From Halogeometricum sp. S3BR5-2 (GTDB lineage: Archaea > Halobacteriota > Halobacteria > Halobacteriales > Haloferacaceae): 64,000 nt of DNA. Positions 57,200 to 64,000 of this stretch are shown here, piece by piece. The DNA is taken from NCBI RefSeq assembly GCF_031624635.1, contig NZ_JAMQOQ010000009.1, positions 37,587 through 101,586 on the forward strand. The letters run 5' to 3'. The notes beneath the pieces are model-generated. The model saw only the letters and a program-made list of their open reading frames with translations. It did no database searches and was not told the origin of the DNA. The translations under genes were made by a program, and so were the position numbers. Position 1 is the stretch's first letter. Each line of letters starts with the position of its first letter.

Positions 57200-57868
57200 A
57201 TGGGCAGAGTCGCACTCGATACCTACGTTCGACGTCTCAGGCCGAACCGACTGACGGTTCTTAGTGCGATTGCTGTCCTCCAACTAGAGATACTGCTGGT
57301 TCTCGGTTACGTCATGATCCGTGATGTACGCATCACAGAGCCACTCATCTTTGTCTATCCGTTTCTCTGGATCAATGTCAGCCTGTGGACAGTCCTCACG
57401 ACAACGACCGACTCGTCATCACGTCGGTACCACCACCTCGCCACAGCAGTTGGGATCGGGTACTTCTTCATCCTGGCCTATTTTGGTGGACTCTTCGGGT
57501 TCGGTACTGGCGCAAGGGTGATTCCGCTCCACGTCGATTGGACGCTCCCGCCGGGATACAGTCCCGTCCTGCTTTATCAGGACTCGCTTATCAGACTCGT
57601 CCTTCAACCGTACAAACTTATCGGATTCATCACTCTCTCCTACCTCGTCTACATAACCGTTCTTGATACCGCCGGGAGTGCAGTTTCAGGTGTTGTCGGC
57701 CTCTTCTCGTGCGTGAGTTGTTCGTGGCCCATCCTTGCAACGGCTGCGACTAGTCTATTTGGGAGTTCCTCAGCTGTCGCTGCCTTTGCACTTGACCAGA
57801 TGTACGGACTTTCGACACTCGCGTTCCTCTCTGCAATCACCCTCCTCTACTGGCGACCATTTCAGTGA
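57200..57868 (+). CDS. Haloarchaeal polytopic membrane protein with CVSC motif
   Basis: 222 residues, six helices. The second-last loop has GVVGLFSCVSCSWPILATAA, matching in position the CTCGCCGP turn of the truncated protein at 2101-3246, so the two are distant relatives. The Cys-x2-Cys just before a helix could bind copper or form a disulfide. The family lives next to oxidase and copper genes. The gene follows the decayed DUF1405 copy. Confidence 0.65.
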   Translation: MGRVALDTYVRRLRPNRLTVLSAIAVLQLEILLVLGYVMIRDVRITEPLIFVYPFLWINVSLWTVLTTTTDSSSRRYHHLATAVGIGYFFILAYFGGLFGFGTGARVIPLHVDWTLPPGYSPVLLYQDSLIRLVLQPYKLIGFITLSYLVYITVLDTAGSAVSGVVGLFSCVSCSWPILATAATSLFGSSSAVAAFALDQMYGLSTLAFLSAITLLYWRPFQ

Positions 57869-58138
57869 CTTCTTCCGTCCCTTGAAGCGGGGTGTATGCG
57901 CATCGGAATTTCCATAATTACGGTTCGATCAACCCATTACTGGTGAATGGCACTGGGTACGGAGTCAGGGGGACAGTGCCGACCAGCAGATTGATAGCGA
58001 ACGTCAGTACCAGCACCGAAGCGACGACCTGCGAGATGGCGTGTGACCGTTCGACCTTGGAGTTCAAGAGTCGGAATAATGATCCGTCCCCACCGCCGAT
58101 AAGAGTAATGCTCACGCAACACCGATGGGTGAGTTAGG

Positions 58139-58861
58139 TCACGTGACTTGGACATAGAGGACGGAGAACAATACGGCGTTATAGACACCGTGTATCACCG
58201 CCGGAATCGCAAGATTTTCTGCGTATTCGTAGGTGGCACCGAGAATGAGCGCGAGAACAAACACGACGGCCATGTAGGTGAGCTGGCCGTCGCCGCTGAG
58301 AGCTGTCGCGTGACTCACGGCGAAGATCGCACTCGCAATGACGATTGCACTCACCGGTCGAAAGGTACGTCGGAGCGTTCCCTGGATGAGCCCCCGGAAT
58401 AGGAGCTCTTCGCCAGGACCAATGAGCAGCAGAGAGAAGGGCACCAGCAATAGGAGCACGTCTGGGTTTTGGCCACCAATTTGTGCTACTTGATTCTCCG
58501 CAACGGGAACGCCGAGTGCCGAGATAACGAGGTTCATTGCACCATAGAGGACAAAAAAGACGAGGAGTCCACCGACAGTCCAGCCAGCGTCTCGGATGGT
58601 CGGACGGCGGAGTGCGAGGAAGTCGAGGCCGAGCCCACTCAGTTTGAGATAGCCAATGGCCAAGAGACCAAACGTGACACCCTGTAACATCACCGTCGAA
58701 ATGACGAGCTGAACCGCTGGCGCATTCATCACATCAACACCTGCGAAAATGAGCACCCGCGCCGTGAGAAAAACGACGAGTGCTCCAACAACGAACCCGC
58801 TGACGGCCAATGCAACGGCCGTAAGCAAGCTGCGGCCTCGCTGCCGTAGTCCCGTCTCCAT
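58139..58861 (-). CDS. CPBP-family intramembrane metalloprotease
   Basis: 240 residues from METGLRQRGRSLLTAVALAV, about seven helices. The CPBP/Abi signature is complete: GPGEELLFRGLIQGTLRR (EExxxR), SAIFAVSHATAL (FxxxH) and IPAVIHGVYNAVLF (HxxxN). Members cleave CAAX-type or other peptides within the membrane; some protect against self-made bacteriocins. The frame is open far upstream, but the ATG at 58861 begins the conserved protein. Confidence 0.88.
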   Translation of the reverse strand: METGLRQRGRSLLTAVALAVSGFVVGALVVFLTARVLIFAGVDVMNAPAVQLVISTVMLQGVTFGLLAIGYLKLSGLGLDFLALRRPTIRDAGWTVGGLLVFFVLYGAMNLVISALGVPVAENQVAQIGGQNPDVLLLLVPFSLLLIGPGEELLFRGLIQGTLRRTFRPVSAIVIASAIFAVSHATALSGDGQLTYMAVVFVLALILGATYEYAENLAIPAVIHGVYNAVLFSVLYVQVT

Positions 58862-59077
58862 ACTTCTAGTTTCTGGATTAGTGTCGCTTGTACCTTCCTG
58901 TCTGCTGATCCGAGTCCCGATTGTTGCTGGTGTACGCAGGCGTACGGTAAAGTCGTGGAACACGATACATATTCGGACTGACCGTGTTGTCGGAGGGGGA
59001 CTACCATCGATCTGGACGGCAGTACGGTTCTCCCCCGAATCGAAATACCGTTTGACCTGGACCTGAAAGGGGATGAC

Positions 59078-59719
59078 ATGGCAATCTCGGAGGATGTCCG
59101 CCGCTACACACGCGCTCATCCACGCCACGTCACCGCAGTCGTGAGCGTGATCGGGTATGCTGTCGTCATTGGAGCATTCGCGGGGATGGTGCCGGTACCT
59201 GAGATCGAGGCAGCAACTGTCCAACTGTTCTCGGATCTGATCGCGGTCATCAATACCACCGCCCTGCTCTTGTTAGTTGCTGGCTGGCGGTTCATCAAAC
59301 GCGGCGAGATTCGGAAACACCGAGCGGCGATGCTCACAGCCTTCGGCCTCATTATGCTCTTTCTCGTTCTGTACGTCTGGAAAGTAGGTGGCGGGTTCGA
59401 AAAAGCGTTCGTCGGCCCGACACTCGTCACGTACGTGTACTGGGCACTGCTCGCCGTCCATATTCTCCTGTCAGTCGTCTCGGTACCGGTCGTCCTCCAT
59501 GCGGTTATACTCGGGCTTACGCACTCACCCGCGGAGCTTCGTGATACCGTTCACCCTCGTGTTGGTCGAGTTGCAGTCGCTACTTGGACGCTGAGCCTGT
59601 TCCTCGGCGTCGTGACGTATATACTGCTCAACCACATCTACGACTGGGAACGGGTTCGGCTCAGTACTGCTGCCATTCTGGTGTTCGGACCGGCCATTTG
59701 GCGCCGACGAGTTCTATAG
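59078..59719 (+). CDS. DUF420-family membrane protein
   Basis: 213 residues, six helices, with the same marks as the protein at 50960: GWRFIKRGEIRKHRAAMLTA, LVLYVWKVGGG, AVHILLSVVSVPVVLHAVIL and VHPRVGRVAVATWTLSLFLG. The extra C-terminal 30 residues include DWERVRLSTAAILVFGPAIW. DUF420 proteins help terminal oxidase biogenesis in known cases. Divergent from the CPBP gene. Confidence 0.85.
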   Translation: MAISEDVRRYTRAHPRHVTAVVSVIGYAVVIGAFAGMVPVPEIEAATVQLFSDLIAVINTTALLLLVAGWRFIKRGEIRKHRAAMLTAFGLIMLFLVLYVWKVGGGFEKAFVGPTLVTYVYWALLAVHILLSVVSVPVVLHAVILGLTHSPAELRDTVHPRVGRVAVATWTLSLFLGVVTYILLNHIYDWERVRLSTAAILVFGPAIWRRRVL

Positions 59720-59821
59720 TGTCAGTATCAATAGATAGTTCCCATATCTATCAACCGCTTGGAAAATGTTAAATCGTAATCGATCCGTCTGACATAATTC
59801 GGTTGAATTATACCGAACGAG

Positions 59822-60040
59822 ATGAATCCTCAGAGTATGAATAAGGGACTTGGCAACGCAATAGTGGTGGCAATGCTACTCTTACTGTTTATAATGTATA
59901 TCTTGTATGTAATGACCCCAGATCCAGCGGGATCACCGACGGTGAGTTTGATCATCAACGGGTCTCTAGGGGCCATTATTATCCTCACCATTGCTCTCGT
60001 TGGGGTAGTGATGAGAGACGCTGATTTCGGCACACATTAG
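59822..60040 (+). CDS. Small two-helix membrane protein
   Basis: 72 residues: helix NAIVVAMLLLLFIMYILYVM, a Pro-rich turn (TPDPAGSPTVS) and helix GSLGAIIILTIALVGVVMRD. An ATG five codons in is an alternative start. Follows the DUF420 gene by about 100 bases in the same direction. No family recognised. Confidence 0.55.
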   Translation: MNPQSMNKGLGNAIVVAMLLLLFIMYILYVMTPDPAGSPTVSLIINGSLGAIIILTIALVGVVMRDADFGTH

Positions 60041-60292
60041 TCAACCACCACGCAGCACGACGATGATGAATAAGTAGTAGAATTCAAACCGAGAGCAGGA
60101 GTAAAGGAGAAATCGTCACGACAAGGTGAAACTCACCAGACCAAACCTGGAGGCCGAGCGAGACCAAACGGGATCAATTCCGCTAGCTTGGTTGAATCAC
60201 GGCCCGCAATAGAAATCAGTGTTTTTATGCGCGGATACGACTCGCTATTCTATGTGTCCTCTGAGAGAACTCCCATTCTAAATCTCCAATGG

Positions 60293-62077
60293 ATGCGCAC
60301 CATTCGTCTGCAGCGTGCGATCATCGTCATCACCGCCGTCGCACTCGTTGCTCGGCTCCTCTTCCTCGGTCAGCGGGTTGCCCACTTTGACGAAGGACGC
60401 GTCGGCTACTGGACCCTCCGGTATATGCAGACTGGGTCATTTCACTACCATTACATTACTCACGGGCCATTCATCCAGTTGATGAACACCTACGTCTTTA
60501 CCCTACTTGGAGCAACTGACCTGACGTCTCGGCTCGTCGTGGCTGTCGTCGGTGGATTACTTCCTGGGACTTCCCTCCTGTTCCGAAACCATCTCAAAAA
60601 GGATGAACTAGTGGCGTTGGCACTCTTTCTCGCCTTCAATCCTGTACTCCTGTATTACTCCCGCTTCTTGCGCAGTACCATCTTAGTTGCCGGGTTCATG
60701 TTCGCCGCGTTCGGCTGTCTCGTCCGTGTCTATGATACACGACGGATACAGTATGTCTATGCGGCGGTCGTCTTGATAGCGCTGAGCTTCACTGCAAAGG
60801 AGAATGCTGCGGTCTATCTTCTCACGTGGCTCGGGGCGACGGCCCTAGTTGTGGACCATTCGCTCTTTCGACCGGGGACTGATAGAACTGGATTTACACG
60901 TCTCCAGTCAATCTGGCACCAGTTGGTTCAACAGTGGCCCTCCTATCGGAGAGCTCTCCCCAGATATATTGGCCATTCAGTCCTGGTCACTGGACTATTT
61001 CTCGGCATCATCCTGTTTTTCTATGCGCCGCGGACGGCTGATCCCAGCGGGGTGGGACTGTGGCAGGCACTTACGAATCCGGACCGCTTCCTTTCGCTTG
61101 TTGATGCAACAGTGACGGATATCGAGGCGGGGTATTCGTACTGGTTCGGCGGTGTCTCGCGAGAAGAGAACCTCGTCACGGTCTTCCTTGGCTTCTTCGG
61201 GCGATTCGTCGAGGTCCTTTTTACGTACGCTGGACCGCTCGTCCTATTTGCAGTCGGAGGGTTCGTCCTCGAACGGTATGGCACTCGATCTGTGCGATAC
61301 CTGGTGATGTTCGCGTCCTACTGGGGATTTGTCAGCATCCTTGGCTATCCGCTCGGGACCGACATCTTCGGGGCATGGCTTACCGTTAATGCCCTCGTCC
61401 CACTGGCCATCCCGGCGGCTGTCGGCCTCGCGTGGCTCTACCGCCAAGCCACGGATGCCTGGGATCGTGACGATCGGCTGAGTGCAAGTGTGATCGTGAT
61501 CCTTTTGCTACTCGTCGGAGGCCAGGTCGCCGTGACAACCGTGAACAGTGTGTACCGCCATCCAACAGCGGACCACAATGGACTCGTCCAGTACGCCCAG
61601 CCAGTTGACGATTTCCGACCGGGACTCCAAACCCTGGATGGCCGTTCAGCGTCAGATCGCGGGGTCGATGTCGTGTTCTACGGCGAGGAATTACTTGTAG
61701 AGAATCCGCCACAGCGGGGTATCCGCCCGCTCTGTGCTGATATCTCGTCGACGCTCCCACTCCAATGGTATCTAACGCGGGCCAACGCGACTGCCACCTG
61801 CGCCGCAAACGAGACGGAGTTTGATCGCGTGGTATCAGACGCTCGTCCGGTAGTGGTCATCGCCCGAGCGAAACACCAAGGCACACTTGCGGACGACCTC
61901 GACGGCTACGTGGCACGGACGTACCGTCTTCGCACCTCGAATGCAGAGGTCGTTATGTTCATCGACACTCGTCAATCCGAACAGCGCAGCCGAACGATCA
62001 GCTCTCGAGAATCGCACCGCTGGGAACCCCGACGTTCACCATCGAATTGGGCACTCGATGGCTGGGCGGCCACCTGA
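60293..62077 (+). CDS. Agl23-like polytopic membrane protein (TIGR03663-type)
   Basis: 594 residues from MRTIRLQRAIIVITAVALVA. The first loop holds AHFDEGRVGYWTLRYMQTGS and YITHGPFIQLMN, with the acidic DE pair and HGP typical of GT-C-like, dolichol-phosphate-sugar-dependent proteins. About ten helices follow and then a soluble C-terminal domain (VVFYGEELLVENPPQRGIRP). Members sit in haloarchaeal glycosylation loci and have been tied to flippase-associated steps, but this one has no agl neighbours. ATG 60293 is preferred over 60188 because it opens the first helix. Confidence 0.7.
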   Translation: MRTIRLQRAIIVITAVALVARLLFLGQRVAHFDEGRVGYWTLRYMQTGSFHYHYITHGPFIQLMNTYVFTLLGATDLTSRLVVAVVGGLLPGTSLLFRNHLKKDELVALALFLAFNPVLLYYSRFLRSTILVAGFMFAAFGCLVRVYDTRRIQYVYAAVVLIALSFTAKENAAVYLLTWLGATALVVDHSLFRPGTDRTGFTRLQSIWHQLVQQWPSYRRALPRYIGHSVLVTGLFLGIILFFYAPRTADPSGVGLWQALTNPDRFLSLVDATVTDIEAGYSYWFGGVSREENLVTVFLGFFGRFVEVLFTYAGPLVLFAVGGFVLERYGTRSVRYLVMFASYWGFVSILGYPLGTDIFGAWLTVNALVPLAIPAAVGLAWLYRQATDAWDRDDRLSASVIVILLLLVGGQVAVTTVNSVYRHPTADHNGLVQYAQPVDDFRPGLQTLDGRSASDRGVDVVFYGEELLVENPPQRGIRPLCADISSTLPLQWYLTRANATATCAANETEFDRVVSDARPVVVIARAKHQGTLADDLDGYVARTYRLRTSNAEVVMFIDTRQSEQRSRTISSRESHRWEPRRSPSNWALDGWAAT

Positions 62078-62097
62078 CGATACGTCACTTAAAAGCG

Positions 62098-62751
62098 ATG
62101 TCCAGAAAAGATTCCCCGCCAGATGAATACGATATTCGAGAGTGGGCGCGCTGGCTCAGGCAAACAAACCACCCGACCGTCCAGATTATTCGTGATTTGG
62201 TGAGTAGCGCGCTCGTCGTGCTCCTTATCGGCGTCGTCCTGTTTGCGATTAGCGGCGTCTGGCCGCCGATGGTTGCTGTCGAAAGTGGTAGTATGGAACC
62301 GCATATGTCTCGTGGAGATCTCGTGTTCGTCGTCGAGGAATCACGGTTCGCACCCACAGCGGCTCGAGATCCCACGGGTGTCGTGACCTATCGGATGGGC
62401 AAGCGAGTTGGCTATCGAAAATTCGGCAGCTATGGAGATGTCATCGTGTATCGACCAAATAACACTGGAGAGACACCTATCATTCATCGTGCTCGCTTCT
62501 GGGTGAACGAGAGCGAGAACTGGTACGACAAAGCCAATCCCGCATATCTCGATGGTGAGAACTGTCGTGAGATACCAAACTGCCCAGCACCTCAGGCGGG
62601 ATTCATTACTAAAGGGGATGCAAACGACAAGTACGATCAAGTGATTGGACTCAGTGGTCCTGTTCGGCCCGTATGGATAGAAGGGAAAGCGGAACTCCGG
62701 ATTCCGTGGATCGGGTACATTCGGTTACTATTCGGTGTGCTCATAGTATAG
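62098..62751 (+). CDS. sec11: Signal peptidase I (archaeal type)
   Basis: 217 residues: one membrane helix near residue 35-60 (ALVVLLIGVVLFAISGVWPP), then the nucleophile box VAVESGSMEPHMSRGDLVF with Ser in SGSM, the His/Asp region GETPIIHRARFW and AGFITKGDANDKYDQ. It removes signal peptides from exported proteins on the outer face of the membrane. Starts 20 bases after the Agl23-like gene and so is probably co-transcribed. Confidence 0.9.
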   Translation: MSRKDSPPDEYDIREWARWLRQTNHPTVQIIRDLVSSALVVLLIGVVLFAISGVWPPMVAVESGSMEPHMSRGDLVFVVEESRFAPTAARDPTGVVTYRMGKRVGYRKFGSYGDVIVYRPNNTGETPIIHRARFWVNESENWYDKANPAYLDGENCREIPNCPAPQAGFITKGDANDKYDQVIGLSGPVRPVWIEGKAELRIPWIGYIRLLFGVLIV

Positions 62752-62876
62752 AACGCGCCGCTTTGTACCACCGAGCTACGGTGGTACGATTGGATTGAGG
62801 GACCGGGAGATTGGAGGGGGCAGGCAGCAATCACAGGACTGGCGGGAATCGCTCTGCTCCACGCCGATTTCTGTCT

Positions 62877-63773
62877 CTATAGTTGTCGATCTGCCGTTTG
62901 TGTAGTAGCACCTACCGTCTCATACACCGCCCGATACCGAACAATTTTCCTGTAAAGCAGATAGCTAAAGAGGGACACGTACCCGATTATGAACGAGAGT
63001 GTCGCAAGAGCAGGGGGAAGGCTCAGGCCCGCCACGAGCGCGTTCGGGACGACCGTCGAGAGTGAATTGTACGTCCCGTGGATGAGCGCAGCGATAAGTA
63101 ACCCCTTGACGATTATTGGCCCTGCATCTTCGGGATTGAACTTTGCCAGACCCAAGTAATACCCTGCAATGGCGGAATAAATAACGTGCCCGGGCCCCGC
63201 TAACGCACGGACAGCGGCCGTCCCCGCAACGATGCCGAGGACTGGCATTTCGCCCCCAGCGCTTCCCTGAAGTGCTGTCTGGAATCCACGGCTGACGTAG
63301 AGCGCATTCTCGATAGTGGCAAACCCGAGGCCAGCGAACGCACCGTAGACAGCCCCGTCGATAACCGAATCGAACGAGTTGCTATTAAATGCATACAGTC
63401 GAACGGCGAGCAGTTTGACAAACTCTTCGATCGGCGCGACGACGAGGTAGAAGTACAGGGACAGTCCCGCGACCGGAATCCAGACAAAGAGCGGTTGCAT
63501 GAGACTGTTGATGACGGCAGCAAAGTTCGCGAACAGCAATCCGAGCAAAAACGTCGCGAGTAACAGCCAGAGTGGCTCGCTAGTCGTGGGATCCGCGTAC
63601 CAAACATATGCTGCGAGTCCGAACGCGGGGGCGACAGAGAAGAACACGAGAACGGTAACGATCGGTCGGTCCAGTAGAAGTCCGAGGCCACCGAGAGCGA
63701 CCAGCGTTAGTAACAGAAGTATGCTGAGAAGAATGACTACCGCGCGACTCACGAAACGGAGGCCGTTGTACAC
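62877..63773 (-). CDS. PrsW-family intramembrane protease, 5' end cut by ISH3-type element
   Basis: 298 residues, eight to nine helices. PrsW motifs: VVAPIEEFVKLLAVRLYAF (EE), GLGFATIENALYVSRGF (FxxxEN), RALAGPGHVIYSAIAGYYLG and AALIHGTYNSLS (HxxxN). GTG at 63773 is the only usable in-frame start, but the upstream frame continues with protein-like sequence (REPISEAADNDRELYEIANW) to an in-frame stop at the IS end near 63877. The natural N-terminus was therefore probably removed by the insertion, leaving a gene shortened by some 35 or more residues; the catalytic part is complete. Confidence 0.8.
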   Translation of the reverse strand: MYNGLRFVSRAVVILLSILLLLTLVALGGLGLLLDRPIVTVLVFFSVAPAFGLAAYVWYADPTTSEPLWLLLATFLLGLLFANFAAVINSLMQPLFVWIPVAGLSLYFYLVVAPIEEFVKLLAVRLYAFNSNSFDSVIDGAVYGAFAGLGFATIENALYVSRGFQTALQGSAGGEMPVLGIVAGTAAVRALAGPGHVIYSAIAGYYLGLAKFNPEDAGPIIVKGLLIAALIHGTYNSLSTVVPNALVAGLSLPPALATLSFIIGYVSLFSYLLYRKIVRYRAVYETVGATTQTADRQL

Positions 63774-63876
63774 GCTGACAGCGACGCGATCGAGAAGCGT
63801 CCGTTCGTACCAGTTCGCGATCTCGTATAACTCGCGATCGTTGTCAGCAGCCTCAGATATTGGCTCCCTATCCTCA

Positions 63877-64000
63877 GTACTTCACGAAGCCGGTTAGTTG
63901 AGAGGTCTGCTTGCAGAAGGTGTGTCTAATACCCGGCAAGCAGACGGTAGACTCCACGAAGACCAGCTCCTTAATTTCCTCGTCAACGCCCTTGACGAGG
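63877..64000 (+). mobile_element. Left end of an ISH3-family element (cut by window edge)
   Basis: The element seems to begin around CAGTACTTCACGAAGCCGG (63875-63893), where the PrsW coding frame is lost. Its transposase gene starts at 63922. The rest lies beyond the window. Confidence 0.55.
63922..64000 (+). CDS. ISH3-family transposase, N-terminal part only
   Basis: From GTG 63922 the frame reads MSNTRQADGRLHEDQLLNFL followed by VNALDE up to the window end. This matches the characteristic N-terminus of ISH3-type haloarchaeal transposases (QADGEIHEDQLLNFLVN). Only 26 residues are visible, so intactness is unknown. Confidence 0.75.
   Translation, partial: MSNTRQADGRLHEDQLLNFLVNALDE

Overview
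The window is haloarchaeal (class Halobacteria): proteins are acidic, promoters look leaderless with TTTATA-like boxes about 25-30 bases before the ATG, and the gene content (halocyanin, HTH-10 regulator, Orc1/Cdc6, several haloarchaea-only membrane families, IS1341-type TnpB genes, ISH3-type transposase) fits no other group well. The mix of an Orc1 origin, a possible partition cassette, many insertion sequences, toxin-antitoxin pairs and broken gene copies suggests a large plasmid or an integrated plasmid-like island rather than core chromosome.

Region 1-5 kb holds small membrane and regulator genes, a decayed IS5-type transposase, and a recombination junction joining a truncated CTCGCC membrane protein to an SbcD/Mre11-like metallophosphoesterase, followed by a HEAT-repeat protein. 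Region 5.1-10.1 kb is the most interesting stretch. A leftward pair encodes a Panacea-like protein and a PIN-like nuclease. It diverges from a rightward operon encoding a PD-(D/E)XK-type nuclease and a short prokaryotic Argonaute (MID-PIWI) whose catalytic aspartates are replaced; a small two-helix membrane protein follows. Region 10-15 kb is metabolic: MOSC protein, HTH-10 regulator, acyl-CoA dehydrogenase, cystathionine gamma-synthase/lyase and an ABM-domain protein. Region 15-21 kb is mobile: a large IS4-like transposase, a tyrosine recombinase and a HEPN-MNT toxin-antitoxin pair bracketed by AT-rich palindromes.

Region 21-30 kb carries a leftward AddB-like/AddA-like (UvrD/RecB type) pair with a TnpB element inserted at the very start of the helicase gene, then a second TnpB element. 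Region 30-36 kb looks like the replication and maintenance module. It has a DUF6788-like protein flanked by 41-43-bp palindromes, an AAA ATPase and a putative RHH protein each preceded by an AT-rich operator-like site, an origin with inverted GGTTTTCCTGAGT boxes, Orc1/Cdc6, iteron-like repeats and a Fic/Doc protein.

Region 36.5-63 kb, broken up by IS630, TnpB and ISH3 elements, is rich in membrane, respiratory and metal genes: a Tp34-like lipoprotein, DUF7541/DUF7333-like proteins, a Zn/Cd-type P-type ATPase with a (His-Asp)12 tail, halocyanin, rhomboid, two DUF420 proteins, DUF1405, DUF63, a CDF exporter, HtpX, CPBP and PrsW proteases, an Agl23-like membrane protein and signal peptidase I. 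Several families occur twice, usually once intact and once broken, which suggests an old duplication that is decaying. A two-repeat CRISPR-like unit without cas genes sits at 38.0-38.1 kb. Family names were assigned by reading motifs in the translations; no database search was possible.
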